From Filimonas lacunae (GTDB lineage: Bacteria; Bacteroidota; Bacteroidia; Chitinophagales; Chitinophagaceae): a DNA stretch of 64,000 nucleotides. Positions 41,376 to 50,164 of the stretch are shown here, one piece after another (within the stretch, counting starts at the first letter, position 1; the number at the start of each line of letters is the position of its first letter). The stretch is taken from assembly GCF_002355595.1 (NCBI RefSeq), contig NZ_AP017422.1, forward strand, positions 1,426,001 through 1,490,000. Reading direction: 5' to 3'. The position numbers were made by a program, and so were the translations under genes. The notes under the pieces are model-generated. The model was not told the origin of the DNA, did no database searches, and saw nothing but the letters and a program-made list of their open reading frames with translations.

Positions 41376-43443
41376 TATGCTTTCCGGTTTTTTGATAAAG
41401 GTATTGATAGGTTTCTATCTGTGACCTGATCTTTTTTTCGTCGCCCGAAATTACATAGTTATTAGATAGCTCGTCATCCAGCCAGCGTGCTTTAACATTA
41501 TCAGCCAGTTGTATGTTAATGATATCTTTTAATTCTTTCTGTATAGCGGGTTGCAGAATAGGTACTGCGGCTTCTATACGGTGGTCGAGGTTGCGCACCA
41601 TCCAGTCGGCAGAAGAGATATACATCTTTTCTTTACCGCCGTTGTGAAAGATGAGTACGCGGGCATGTTCGAGATATTCATCGATAATGCTTACAGCATG
41701 TATGGGTTGCTTAAACCGGCGCTGGTCGGTTTTGGGACAGAAGATGCTGCGAACAATGATGTTGAGTTCAACACCTGCTGTTGCAGCCTCGTATAGTTTA
41801 TTAATCAATAACTCATCGCTGAGAGAGTTGAGTTTGATATAGATCTTTGCTGTTTTTTTGGTTTTGGCCGTTTTAATTTCCCTGTCAATCATCGCTATCA
41901 GTCTTTTACGCATGGCGTTGGGGCACACGAGTAGCGTGTTGCAGTTGCGCAGGTGCTGTATAGTGGTTTTGGGATTTTCGAGGTATTTGAAAATGCGGTT
42001 GATATCGGCCATTACGCTACGGTTGCTGGTAAGCAGGCAGTGATCGGCATATACACGGGCTGTTTTTTCGTTAAGGTTTCCGGTGCTTACGAAGCCATAC
42101 TGGATAATGCGGGTGCCTTGTTTTTTCTTAATCACACACAACTTAGCGTGTACTTTGAGGTTGGCAACGCCTATTAATACTTTTACGCCTTCTTCTTCCA
42201 GCACTTCTTTCCATTCCAGGTTGTTTTCTTCATCGAAGCGTGCGCGCAGTTCCAGCATTACTACTACTTCTTTACCGTTACGTGCTGCGTTAATCAGCGC
42301 GTTGATCACACGGGAAGCAGGAGCCAGGCGGTAGGCAGTTATTTTAATGGTAGTTACATCGGGGTCCATCGCTGCCTCGCGCAGCAGGTCTATTACCGAG
42401 CCAAAGCTATGGTAGGGTAAATGCAGCATTACATCTTTCTGCAGTATTACTTCTGTTACCCGTTGTGCTTTTTGTAAATCGGGATGTGTAAAGGGAACTC
42501 TTTCTTTTTTCTGTGCCTTGAATACATCGGGGAAATCCATAAAGTGCCGGAAGTTGTGGATACGGCCACCAGGTATAATGTTGTCTCTTCGGCTGAGGTT
42601 TAAACGGCGTATAAGGTATTCGAGCAGGCCGGCATCCATTTCCTTATCATACAGGAAGCGAACAGGTTTGCCCTTACGCCTGTTTTTGAGGCCCTTTTCT
42701 ATCTTTTGTACAAAGGACGTAGATACATCGTTGTCGATGTCTATTTCTGCGTCTTTGGTTACTTTAAAAATATGAGCATCGAAATGATCGTATCCGAAAT
42801 AGGAGAAGATATAAGGCAGGTTAAACCTGATCACATCTTCCAGCAATATAATATGGTGTTCGCCGGGAGGGGAGGGCAGCTGTACAAAGCGGCCCACTAC
42901 CTTGCTGGGGATTTCAATCAATGAATATTTCTGGTCGTAAGCCGATGCTGTTTTACGCATTACCACACCCAGGTAAATACTCTTATCACGCAGATAAGGC
43001 AGCTGGGGCAGGCTTTCAATCAACAGGGGAATAATGTTGGCCCTTACCGATTCATCGAAAAAGTTTTTCACAAACTCCTGCTGTTCTTTATTCAGGTTTT
43101 GTTCGTTGGTCAGGTATACTTTTTCCTTATTCAGTTGTTTGAGTATATCTTCCCAAATGCGGTTAAACTCGTTTTGCTGTTGCAGTACGGTCATTTGAAT
43201 CTGGTCCAGGATAGCCTGTGGGTTGTCTTCGAGGTGCATGTTTCCTTTCTTGCCGCCCAGTTCTATCATTCTTCTGAGGGTGGCCACACGTACCCGGAAA
43301 AATTCATCCAGGTTGTTGGAATGGATGCCTAAAAAACGGATCCTTTGTTTTAAAGGAACAGTAGGGTCATTTGCTTCCTGTAAAACGCGGGCATTAAAAC
43401 TAAGCCAACTGATATCTCTGGCCTGCAGATTCTTTTTGCTCAT
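41356..43443 (-). CDS. ppk1: polyphosphate kinase 1
   Basis: A 695-residue PPK1 (typical 690-720). The start chosen is ATG 43443 (MSKKNLQARDISWLSFNARVLQEAND), since the longer frame begins at a TTG. Recognisable stretches: the N domain (RDISWLSFNARVLQEA), PVRFLYDKEMD, HLPYHSFGSVIDLLREAA, TAYRLAPASRVINALINAARNGKEVVVMLELRARFDEENN, the autophosphorylated His in NLKVHAKLCVIKKK, YGFVSTGNLNEKTARVYADH, and a second conserved His in EYLEHARVLIFHNGG. It builds polyphosphate from ATP reversibly. Overlaps ppx by 20 nt; the pair can set polyphosphate levels in stress. Confidence 0.97.
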   Translation of the reverse strand: MSKKNLQARDISWLSFNARVLQEANDPTVPLKQRIRFLGIHSNNLDEFFRVRVATLRRMIELGGKKGNMHLEDNPQAILDQIQMTVLQQQNEFNRIWEDILKQLNKEKVYLTNEQNLNKEQQEFVKNFFDESVRANIIPLLIESLPQLPYLRDKSIYLGVVMRKTASAYDQKYSLIEIPSKVVGRFVQLPSPPGEHHIILLEDVIRFNLPYIFSYFGYDHFDAHIFKVTKDAEIDIDNDVSTSFVQKIEKGLKNRRKGKPVRFLYDKEMDAGLLEYLIRRLNLSRRDNIIPGGRIHNFRHFMDFPDVFKAQKKERVPFTHPDLQKAQRVTEVILQKDVMLHLPYHSFGSVIDLLREAAMDPDVTTIKITAYRLAPASRVINALINAARNGKEVVVMLELRARFDEENNLEWKEVLEEEGVKVLIGVANLKVHAKLCVIKKKQGTRIIQYGFVSTGNLNEKTARVYADHCLLTSNRSVMADINRIFKYLENPKTTIQHLRNCNTLLVCPNAMRKRLIAMIDREIKTAKTKKTAKIYIKLNSLSDELLINKLYEAATAGVELNIIVRSIFCPKTDQRRFKQPIHAVSIIDEYLEHARVLIFHNGGKEKMYISSADWMVRNLDHRIEAAVPILQPAIQKELKDIINIQLADNVKARWLDDELSNNYVISGDEKKIRSQIETYQYLYQKTGKHSEASSH

Positions 43444-43521
43444 ACGGTTATGATGGGGTGCTAAAATAAACAAGGCTGGGGTGTTGCCATGTTAAGTTTT
43501 TAACAATCCTTTTTTTAGGTG

Positions 43522-44019
43522 TTATGCTTTTTGCTTCTGTATCAACTCAATTAACCCGGTAGTGGAAAATCCTTCTACAATAGGGTTAATCACTACCCTG
43601 CCGCCATTAGCAAGGACTTCTTTAGCGCCTACAATCTGCTCAATGGTGTAGTCGCCACCTTTTACCAGCACATCGGGCATAATAGCGGTGATGAGGTTAA
43701 AAGGAGTATCTTCTTCAAACACTACCACGGCATCGGTCATTACCAGGGAGGCAAGTAATAACGCACGGCTTTGCTCATTGTTCACCGGGCGGGTAGGTCC
43801 TTTTAACCGTTTGGTGCTGGCATCACTGTTTACACCTACTATTAAAATATCTGCTTCGGAGGCTGCCTGCGACAGGGAAAATATGTGGCCTTCGTGCAGT
43901 ATGTCAAAGCAACCATTGGTAAATGCGATTGTTTTACCCAGTACACGCCAACCAGCTATCAGGTGTTGCAGCTTGCTTAATGTGGTAATTTTATGCGGGA
44001 TGTGTGCTGCGTTTCTCAT
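43522..44019 (-). CDS. rfaE2: D-glycero-beta-D-manno-heptose 1-phosphate adenylyltransferase
   Basis: A 165-residue nucleotidyltransferase with the HxGH motif TNGCFDILHEGHIFSLSQA, VGVNSDASTKRLKGPTRPVN and PDVLVKGGDYTIEQIVG, matching the C-terminal (adenylyltransferase) half of HldE. It is free-standing, as in many bacteria where kinase and adenylyltransferase are separate. Role: activation of heptose for lipopolysaccharide core. The kinase partner is not in this window. It overlaps the preceding membrane-protein gene by 29 nt, so both are translated together. Confidence 0.93.
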   Translation of the reverse strand: MRNAAHIPHKITTLSKLQHLIAGWRVLGKTIAFTNGCFDILHEGHIFSLSQAASEADILIVGVNSDASTKRLKGPTRPVNNEQSRALLLASLVMTDAVVVFEEDTPFNLITAIMPDVLVKGGDYTIEQIVGAKEVLANGGRVVINPIVEGFSTTGLIELIQKQKA

Positions 44020-45013
44020 TCATTCTTTGTTTTAAGTGATGTATCATAATCCAGGCTATTGTTCCTGTTACCATTGTAAAGATAAATTGTGCAGTCCATA
44101 ATATCCACCCGCTGGCGCGTCCAATGTTTTCACTTAATCCATAAAAGCTGAGGGTTTTTTGAATAATGATAGGGTAGGCGCCCAGCCCACCGGGCGTAAC
44201 CATTATGCCCAGTGAACCGAAGATAAGCATGGCCAGGGCAGTAGTTACGGGCAGGTGCGCCGTTTCCTGCAAGGCCCAGCAGCCAATCCAGGTAGAAAAA
44301 ATATAGCAGGTCCATATCAACAGGGTGTTGAGCAGGAACAGGGGTTTATTTTCCAGCCGCTGAATACTTCTAAGCCCTTCTGCTAATCCTTTCATCACAC
44401 TTTTTACCAGGTGCGCTGTTTTATGGTGGTGCTTTACCCGGCGCCAGACCCATACCAGCGATAAAATGACTATGGCTATTCCCAACAGCCACCACCAGCG
44501 ACCGTTTCCTCCGTTTACTATGCTGTGGCCGGCCCTGTTGTATAATTCGATGAAATAAGTTTCCATGTGCTGATATTCCAACAGCACGGTAGCGGTGGTT
44601 ATAATGGCCAGGCACAGGATGTCGAAGGCGCGTTCGGCTACCAGGGTGCCAATGAGTTTTTCTGTGGGTATTTGTGCGGCTTTTGCCACGGAGGTGCAGC
44701 GAATAATTTCACCTGCCCGCGGAATTAACTGGTTGGCAATATAGCCGATAAGCAGGCCGCAAAGCAATTGTGCGGTAGTGGGTGTGTAGCCTAATGGTTG
44801 TATAAGTTGTTTCCAGCGTCGGGCGCGAAACCAGTGGCTGGCGATAAGAACGGCAAAAACAGGTAAAAGCAGCCAGAAACGGGCTTTTAATAAAGCGGCT
44901 TTGATATCGGCTGTGTCGGCAGCGGTGAGTGAATGTACCGACCACCAGACAAAAAACAGGGCAATACCAAAGCCTACTAAGTATTTAATTATATAAAGGG
45001 TTATCCGTTTCAT
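43991..45013 (-). CDS. flippase-like membrane protein (lysylphosphatidylglycerol synthase TM region / UPF0104)
   Basis: A 340-residue integral membrane protein with about seven or eight helices. Family patterns: PRAGEIIRCTSVAKAAQIPTEKLIGTLVAERAFDILCL (the conserved RAGE...ERxxD core), and FGSLGIMVTPGGLGAYPIIIQKTL (the VPGGLG-type motif). The catalytic aminoacyl-transferase domain of full MprF is absent, so only flippase-like function is supported. Such proteins are often linked to glycolipid or LPS genes, which fits the overlapping rfaE2. Directly follows panD at 64 nt. Confidence 0.85.
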   Translation of the reverse strand: MKRITLYIIKYLVGFGIALFFVWWSVHSLTAADTADIKAALLKARFWLLLPVFAVLIASHWFRARRWKQLIQPLGYTPTTAQLLCGLLIGYIANQLIPRAGEIIRCTSVAKAAQIPTEKLIGTLVAERAFDILCLAIITTATVLLEYQHMETYFIELYNRAGHSIVNGGNGRWWWLLGIAIVILSLVWVWRRVKHHHKTAHLVKSVMKGLAEGLRSIQRLENKPLFLLNTLLIWTCYIFSTWIGCWALQETAHLPVTTALAMLIFGSLGIMVTPGGLGAYPIIIQKTLSFYGLSENIGRASGWILWTAQFIFTMVTGTIAWIMIHHLKQRMNEKRSTHPA

Positions 45014-45077
45014 TACTGTAAGCGTGGTGTTTACAGCAATTTACCTAAGATAGTTTATATAAAATCTGAATATTTTA

Positions 45078-45422
45078 CTATAGTTTGTTTCCGTCTTTTG
45101 GAAACACAATTGCGGGTTTCCAGGTTTTGGCGGCTTCAAAGTCCATAGTGGCGTAAGAGATGATGATGATGATATCACCGACTGCGCCTTTACGTGCTGC
45201 CGGGCCGTTTAAACAACAGGTTCCACTGCCTCTTTTACCTTTGATAAGATAGGTTTCAATGCGTTCGCCATTGTTGACGTTCACCACCTGAATCTTTTCA
45301 TTCTCAATCATATTGGCGGCTTCCATCAGTTCTTCATCTAATGTTAAACTACCTACATAATTCAAATTGGCCTCTGTAAGAACAGCCCTGTGCACTTTGG
45401 ATTTTAATACTTCTATTTGCAT
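45078..45422 (-). CDS. panD: aspartate 1-decarboxylase (pyruvoyl-type)
   Basis: A 114-residue PanD proenzyme. ATG 45422 begins the family start ([29 protein letters not shown]); the longer frame only runs into panC. The self-cleavage site Gly24-Ser25 is present (YVGSLTLD), as are Lys9, Arg54-region [11 protein letters not shown] and [22 protein letters not shown]. It makes beta-alanine for pantothenate. It begins 13 nt after panC ends. Confidence 0.96.
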   Translation of the reverse strand: MQIEVLKSKVHRAVLTEANLNYVGSLTLDEELMEAANMIENEKIQVVNVNNGERIETYLIKGKRGSGTCCLNGPAARKGAVGDIIIIISYATMDFEAAKTWKPAIVFPKDGNKL

Positions 45423-45435
45423 CGCGGGCGCAAAG

Positions 45436-46293
45436 TTATGACGAAAAACTAAATAACAAATTATCAATCAGGCGCACGTTGTCAATAAATGCTGCCACCA
45501 GCACCACCAGTTGCTGATCTTTTACTGGTTTTGTAACAGGTTCCAGGGTAACAGCATCTGCAATACTGATATAATCTACCTTGTCAAAGCCATTTTTCAG
45601 CAAAAAGCTGGTGGCTTCTTCTTCTAAAGTGATAATATCTTTTTTTGTTATGTGTTGGCTGATTTCTGTTAAACTTTTGTAGATGGCGGTGGCTTTTTGC
45701 CTGGCTTCGGGCGAAAGGCGCACATTACGGCTGCTCATGGCCAATCCATCGGTTTCGCGCAGGGTAGCACCAAGTTTTAGTTGGGTAGGCAGGCCGGTTA
45801 TTTCCAGCAGCTTACTAATTACCATGCACTGCTGGTAATCTTTCTGACCCATAACAATGGCATCAGGCTGTACAATGTTCAACAAATGGTGCACTACCTG
45901 ACAAACTCCCTGAAAATGTCCGGGACGAAAAGCGCCTTCCAGCAGGGTTTCTATCCGGCCCAGGGGGTAAGGGGTGGCTAACTGCTGCCCGTTGGGATAC
46001 ATTTCATCCACGGTGGGCATGAATAGTATATCCAGCCCTGCCTGTTCGGACAGTTGAATGTCCTGTGCAGTGGTAATGGGGTACTTTTCAAAATCTTTTG
46101 GATCGTTGAACTGGGTGGGATTCACAAATATGCTACAAACTGTAATATCGTTTTCCCGTTTGCTTTGTGCTATTAATGAGAGGTGTCCCTGGTGTAAAGC
46201 GCCCATAGTAGGCACAAAACCAATGCTTTTGTTCTCGTTTCTGGCCGCTGCAAGTGCTTGCTGCAACTGGCTAATTTGTTTAAAAAGGATCAT
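45436..46293 (-). CDS. panC: pantothenate synthetase
   Basis: A 285-residue PanC (typical 280-290). It has [16 protein letters not shown] (HIGH-like), [57 protein letters not shown] and [22 protein letters not shown] (KMSKS-like SSRN). It joins pantoate and beta-alanine. First gene of the leftward block; divergent from a glycogen-synthase-like gene with 77 bp between start codons. Confidence 0.97.
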   Translation of the reverse strand: MILFKQISQLQQALAAARNENKSIGFVPTMGALHQGHLSLIAQSKRENDITVCSIFVNPTQFNDPKDFEKYPITTAQDIQLSEQAGLDILFMPTVDEMYPNGQQLATPYPLGRIETLLEGAFRPGHFQGVCQVVHHLLNIVQPDAIVMGQKDYQQCMVISKLLEITGLPTQLKLGATLRETDGLAMSSRNVRLSPEARQKATAIYKSLTEISQHITKKDIITLEEEATSFLLKNGFDKVDYISIADAVTLEPVTKPVKDQQLVVLVAAFIDNVRLIDNLLFSFSS

Positions 46294-46319
46294 TTGACTG
46301 CTATTTCCACTGTTTTTAG

Positions 46320-46327
46320 TACCTTTG
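46320..46327 (+). promoter_or_regulatory. -7 element upstream of the glycogen-synthase-like gene
   Basis: TACCTTTG is an exact match to TAnnTTTG, 43 nt before the start codon at 46371. The nearest TTTG upstream (46293-46296) is 23 nt away, slightly longer than the usual 19-21. Confidence 0.5.
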
Positions 46328-46370
46328 CCCCCTAATTTTTAAAGGGTTTAAGCCTAAATTCTGCCTAAGA

Positions 46371-47189
46371 ATGTCAACAAAGAAAAGAATTTTATTCATA
46401 GCCACGGAAATGTCTCCTTACCTGGAGCTGACTGAATTTGCTGAAATAGTGAACAAACTGGCTATAAAAAGCAACGACAGCGGGTTAGAAGTAAGATGTA
46501 TTATGCCTCGTTTTGGAGTAATTAACGAGAGAAGGCATCGTTTACATGAAGTAGTTCGTCTTTCGGGTATCAACGTGTCGGTAGACAATGATGATTATCC
46601 CTTACAGATCAAAGTTGCCTCATTACCCAATGCCCGTTTACAGGTTTATTTCCTGGACAATGAGGATTTTTTCAAGCGCAAGCAAATTTTTACAGAAGAC
46701 AACGAAGAGTGGTTTGAAGACAATGGTTTACGTACCATTTTCTTTTGCAAGGGTGCGTTAGAAACAGTGAAAAAATTTGGCTGGCCTCCGGACGTGATCC
46801 ATTGCAGTGGCTGGATGACAGGTCTGATTCCTATGTATTTGAAAACTGCTTATAAAAAAGAACCTGTTTTTTCGCAAAGCAAGGTGATTTATACTATCGG
46901 GTCTAACACGTTCACCGATTCGCTGGGTGAAGATTTTGCTGAAAAAGCAAACATCCATGCCAACATAAAGGACAAAGACCTGGAAGCTTATAAGGAAGCT
47001 AACAATACCGCATTATTCAGAGGTGGTGCTTTACATGCTGATGCTGTTACTTTTGGTTCGGACAATGTAGAGCAATCTCTGCTGGACGAATTCAGCAAAG
47101 TAAAGGGCAAGAAAATCATACCTTTTAAAGGCTGGGACAGCGATTTTGCTGAGTACCAGGAATTATACAATGATCTTGCGGGTAAGTAA
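46371..47189 (+). CDS. single-domain glycogen/starch-synthase-like protein (GT5 N-terminal domain only)
   Basis: A 272-residue protein matching the N-terminal Rossmann domain of GT5 glycogen synthases: ILFIATEMSPYLELTEFAEIVNKL, VRCIMPRFGVINERRHRL, and PPDVIHCSGWMTGLIPMYLK (compare the usual DVVHAHDWHTGL). The usual lysine motif KTGGL after the SPF stretch is missing (here ELTEFAE), and the entire C-terminal GT-B domain that binds ADP-glucose and holds the catalytic Glu is absent. So it is unlikely to synthesise glycogen alone. I know this short form from other Bacteroidota genomes, beside panC. It may be regulatory or bind a partner. The 3' end carries the metK promoter. Confidence 0.8.
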   Translation: MSTKKRILFIATEMSPYLELTEFAEIVNKLAIKSNDSGLEVRCIMPRFGVINERRHRLHEVVRLSGINVSVDNDDYPLQIKVASLPNARLQVYFLDNEDFFKRKQIFTEDNEEWFEDNGLRTIFFCKGALETVKKFGWPPDVIHCSGWMTGLIPMYLKTAYKKEPVFSQSKVIYTIGSNTFTDSLGEDFAEKANIHANIKDKDLEAYKEANNTALFRGGALHADAVTFGSDNVEQSLLDEFSKVKGKKIIPFKGWDSDFAEYQELYNDLAGK

Positions 47190-47206
47190 TTTACCTACTA
47201 TATTTG
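47176..47206 (+). promoter_or_regulatory. metK promoter
   Basis: TTG (47176-47178), 20 nt, TATATTTG (47199-47206): full Bacteroidota promoter spanning the last codons of the preceding gene and the short intergenic space, 22 nt before the metK start. No SAM riboswitch fits in the 39-nt gap. Confidence 0.7.
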
Positions 47207-47228
47207 CCGACCATTAAATTCAAAGAAG

Positions 47229-48482
47229 ATGCCTTATCTTTTTACATCCGAAAGTGTGTCTGAAGGACATCCGGATAAAATTGCCGATCAGATATCAGAC
47301 GCCCTGATTGATAACTTCATGGCTTTTGATCCTACCAGTAAAGTAGCGTGTGAAACATTAGTAACTACCGGACAGGTTGTACTGGCAGGTGAAGTGAAGT
47401 CTAAAGCTTACCTGGATGTACAGGATATTGCCCGTGGTGTAATTCGCAAAATAGGTTATACCAAAAGCGAATATATGTTTGAGGCTAACAGCTGTGGTAT
47501 TCTTTCTGCTATTCACGAACAGTCTGGCGATATTAACCAGGGTGTAGATAAGAAGAAGAAAGAAGAGCAGGGTGCTGGCGACCAGGGTATGATGTTTGGT
47601 TATGCTACCAACGAAACAGCTGACTACATGCCACTGGCATTAGACCTGGCTCACAAATTATTATTAGAACTGGCTGCATTACGCAGAGAGAATAAAGAAA
47701 TCAAATACCTGCGTCCTGATGCTAAAAGCCAGGTAACGCTGGAGTATGATGATAATAACAAGCCTATCCGCATTGATGCTATTGTAATTTCTACCCAACA
47801 CGATGATTTTGCAGAAGATGCAAAAATGCTGGCTAAAATTAAAAAAGACATCATCGGTATTCTTATTCCACGTGTGAAAGCGCGTTATAAGAAATACGCT
47901 CACCTGTTTAACGACAAAATCAAATTCCATATTAACCCTACCGGCAAGTTTGTAATTGGTGGCCCACACGGCGACACTGGTTTAACTGGTCGTAAAATTA
48001 TTGTGGATACTTACGGTGGTAAAGGTGCACACGGTGGTGGTGCTTTCAGCGGTAAAGACCCGAGCAAGGTTGACCGTTCTGCCGCATACGCTACCCGCCA
48101 CATTGCTAAAAACCTGGTAGCTGCCGGTGTTTGTGATGAGGTGCTGGTACAGGTTTCTTACGCTATTGGTGTAGCTAAACCCACCAGTATTTATGTAAAT
48201 ACTTACGGTACTGCCAAAGTGAAGAAAACCGATGGTCAGATTGCGAAATTAGTAGAAGGCATTTTTGATATGCGTCCTTACTTTATCGAGCAACGCCTGA
48301 AACTGCGTAACCCTATTTACAGCGAAACTGCTGCTTACGGTCACATGGGTCGTAAGAATGAAGTAGTGGAGAAAGAGTTTAAAGGACCAGATGGCAAGGT
48401 TATCAAGAAGAAAGTAGAACTGTTTACCTGGGAAAAACTGGACTTTGTTCCGCAGGTGAAAAAGGCTTTCGGTATTAAATAA
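47229..48482 (+). CDS. metK: S-adenosylmethionine synthetase
   Basis: A 417-residue MetK. Signature segments: [25 protein letters not shown] (His of the ATP site), [63 protein letters not shown]. The C-terminal part has an extra run, [21 protein letters not shown] (about 380-402), common in Bacteroidota forms and making it longer than the 384-residue E. coli enzyme. It makes SAM from methionine and ATP. It has its own promoter and a strong terminator. Confidence 0.98.
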   Translation: MPYLFTSESVSEGHPDKIADQISDALIDNFMAFDPTSKVACETLVTTGQVVLAGEVKSKAYLDVQDIARGVIRKIGYTKSEYMFEANSCGILSAIHEQSGDINQGVDKKKKEEQGAGDQGMMFGYATNETADYMPLALDLAHKLLLELAALRRENKEIKYLRPDAKSQVTLEYDDNNKPIRIDAIVISTQHDDFAEDAKMLAKIKKDIIGILIPRVKARYKKYAHLFNDKIKFHINPTGKFVIGGPHGDTGLTGRKIIVDTYGGKGAHGGGAFSGKDPSKVDRSAAYATRHIAKNLVAAGVCDEVLVQVSYAIGVAKPTSIYVNTYGTAKVKKTDGQIAKLVEGIFDMRPYFIEQRLKLRNPIYSETAAYGHMGRKNEVVEKEFKGPDGKVIKKKVELFTWEKLDFVPQVKKAFGIK

Positions 48483-48524
48483 TACTTGAAGTATTGCTGG
48501 TAACCCTACCAGTGATTAAAATAT

Positions 48525-48566
48525 AAAGGGCATCAGGAATGTAAATTTTCCTGATGCCCTTTTTTT
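48525..48566 (+). terminator. metK terminator
   Basis: A perfect 15-bp stem (AAAGGGCATCAGGAA with TTCCTGATGCCCTTT), 8-nt loop and a T-run ending 12 nt before the start codon of the next gene. The nearness means the deaminase gene must have either read-through or a start site within the hairpin. Confidence 0.85.
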
Positions 48567-48577
48567 ATCTTTATATC

Positions 48578-49051
48578 ATGACAAGAGAAGAACAGTTTAT
48601 GCTGGAAGCCATTGCGCTGAGCAGACAGGGAATGTTGAATGGGGAGGGTGGTCCGTTTGGTTGTGTGATTGTAAAAGGCGATACGATTGTTGGGCGGGGA
48701 TGGAACCAGGTAACCTCTACTAATGATCCTACGGCACATGCCGAAGTGGTGGCTATACGGGATGCGTGTAAAAATCTGGGGGTGTTTCAGCTGGATGGTT
48801 GTGAGATATATACTTCGTGCGAGCCTTGTCCTATGTGTTTGGGGGCTATTTACTGGGCCCGTCCGGCTAAGTTGTATTTTGCCAATACGCGTTATGATGC
48901 TGCTACGGCAGGCTTTGATGATGCCTTTATATATGAAGAGCTGCCTTTACCTGTAGAGTCGCGAAAAATTGCTACCAGTTGCCTTTGCCGCGATCATGCT
49001 TTTTCTGTGTTTGAGGAATGGATGATCAAAGCCGATAAAAAGGAATACTAA
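48578..49051 (+). CDS. guaD: guanine deaminase (cytidine-deaminase-fold, GuaD-type)
   Basis: A 157-residue zinc deaminase (GuaD of Bacillus is about 156). The zinc site is His54-Ala-Glu56 (PTAHAEVVAI) and PCPMC (Cys84, Cys87). The stretch YTSCEPCPMCLGAIYWARPAKLYFA and the C-terminal AGFDDAFIYEELPLP (domain-swapped tail) favour guanine deaminase over tRNA adenosine deaminase, whose tail differs. It converts guanine to xanthine in purine salvage. The start is ATG 48578; the open frame upstream runs into the metK terminator. Confidence 0.85.
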   Translation: MTREEQFMLEAIALSRQGMLNGEGGPFGCVIVKGDTIVGRGWNQVTSTNDPTAHAEVVAIRDACKNLGVFQLDGCEIYTSCEPCPMCLGAIYWARPAKLYFANTRYDAATAGFDDAFIYEELPLPVESRKIATSCLCRDHAFSVFEEWMIKADKKEY

Positions 49052-49055
49052 TCCA

Positions 49056-49433
49056 TTACCGGCCTTTTAGCGTAAAATGGTGGTGATACAGGTGTAAAAC
49101 GGTATAGCCTAATACACATAACAGCAGGATGATGACTGCCGCCACCAGAATCCAGGGAAGGTCTTTTATTTTCCTTTTCTCTTTTCTTTGCTTGCGTGTA
49201 TCCAGCTGATTTTGCAGGCCTTTATTTAAGTGCTTTACCTGTGCTTTCAGTTGTTTTTTTGAGGGGAAGCTGGCAAGGCCTTCCATAGCGTCATTGAGGA
49301 ATGCAGAATCCGCCATCTTCTTTTCAACGTTGTGCTGTTGGGCAGCATCTAACTGTCCTTCCAGGTACTTCAATAGTTCCTCGTCGTTCAGGTCGTCCTG
49401 CTCATCTGCTAATATATCTTCAAAGTTCCTCAT
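49056..49433 (-). CDS. small single-span membrane protein, probable anti-sigma partner
   Basis: A 125-residue protein: acidic helical N-terminus (residues 1-55; EELLKYLEGQLDAAQQHNVEKKMADSAFLNDAMEGLASF), basic middle (KKQLKAQVKHLNKG, RKQRKEKRKIKDL), one membrane helix (about 94-115) and a His-rich short tail (LYHHHFTLKGR). The EELLKYLEGQL...VE..M pattern resembles the start of anti-sigma and zinc-finger-less relatives in Bacteroidota. Its start overlaps the sigma factor stop by four bases (ATGA), so they are translated together and likely interact. No zinc-finger Cys is present. Function inferred from context. Confidence 0.65.
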   Translation of the reverse strand: MRNFEDILADEQDDLNDEELLKYLEGQLDAAQQHNVEKKMADSAFLNDAMEGLASFPSKKQLKAQVKHLNKGLQNQLDTRKQRKEKRKIKDLPWILVAAVIILLLCVLGYTVLHLYHHHFTLKGR

Positions 49434-50002
49434 GATTTCTTTTTCAATTTCTGTTCTACCAATAACCTGAGATTGCGTTTGCCATTCTGTATAAAGCTTT
49501 TTACCTGCAACAGGCTAAACCCTGTTTTTTCGCTTACCTCGTTATAGGAGTTCTTTTGCAGATAAAATAAAGTTACACAGGTTTTTTGTTCTTCGTTGAG
49601 TTCGTTCATGGATGCTTCTACCAGGTTCAGTACTTCCTCTTTTTCGGCCAGCTCGGTAAGCGCATTTTCAGGAGCGCTCAGGGGCATGGTTTCCGTTATC
49701 TCTTTGGTTGCCTTGCCTGTTTTATCCCGCAGCTTCATTAAGCAGTGGTTTTTGGCAATCATATACAACCAGCTTTTAATATAGGTTACCTGGTATTTCT
49801 GCAGTTCGGTAATAGCTTTTAAAAATATCTGCTGTACACTGTCGCGGGCTTCTTCTTCGTTTTTCAGATACTTCATGCACACACCCAGCAGCAGCATGGT
49901 ATACCGTTGTAACAAAATACCCAGCCATTGGTTATTTCTGGTGGAGTAGAAACGCTCTAGTAGTTCCTGATCACTGATATGGTCTGTGTTCTCTCTGTTC
50001 AT
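49430..50002 (-). CDS. ECF-type RNA polymerase sigma factor
   Basis: A 190-residue sigma-70 family protein. Region 2 is SDQELLERFYSTRNNQWLGILLQRY...CMKYLKNEEEARDSVQQIFLKAITELQKY...SWLYMIAKNHCLMKLRDK; region 4 is NELNEEQKTCVTLFYLQKNSYNEVSEKTGFSLLQVKSFIQNGKRNLRLLVEQ. A longer frame begins at ATG 50092, but a minus-strand TATATTTG -7 box (50084 to 50077) lies inside that extension, so the start at 50002 is favoured. It is coupled to a membrane protein likely to hold it in check; the stimulus is unknown. Confidence 0.9.
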   Translation of the reverse strand: MNRENTDHISDQELLERFYSTRNNQWLGILLQRYTMLLLGVCMKYLKNEEEARDSVQQIFLKAITELQKYQVTYIKSWLYMIAKNHCLMKLRDKTGKATKEITETMPLSAPENALTELAEKEEVLNLVEASMNELNEEQKTCVTLFYLQKNSYNEVSEKTGFSLLQVKSFIQNGKRNLRLLVEQKLKKKS

Positions 50003-50076
50003 CTGGTGGTTGGGTTCGTCTGTACTGAACCGGGTAGGGTAAGTGATCGAAAGCGGGCCCCTGCCTGGCTCAACGG

Positions 50077-50084
50077 CAAATATA
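50077..50084 (-). promoter_or_regulatory. -7 element for the sigma factor gene
   Basis: TATATTTG on the minus strand, an exact TAnnTTTG match, placed so that a transcript would begin near 50070. No TTTG at 19-21 nt was found upstream. Confidence 0.45.
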
Positions 50085-50164
50085 GCTGCCATATGGCAAA
50101 CATTTTACTTATATAAGATGCGGCTGCTTTATTATTCCATAACTTCCCGGTAAAATTTTGGCAA

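Noticed and set aside
47190-47228. SAM riboswitch before metK
   Set aside because: The gap is only 39 nt and is occupied by the promoter; no room for an aptamer.
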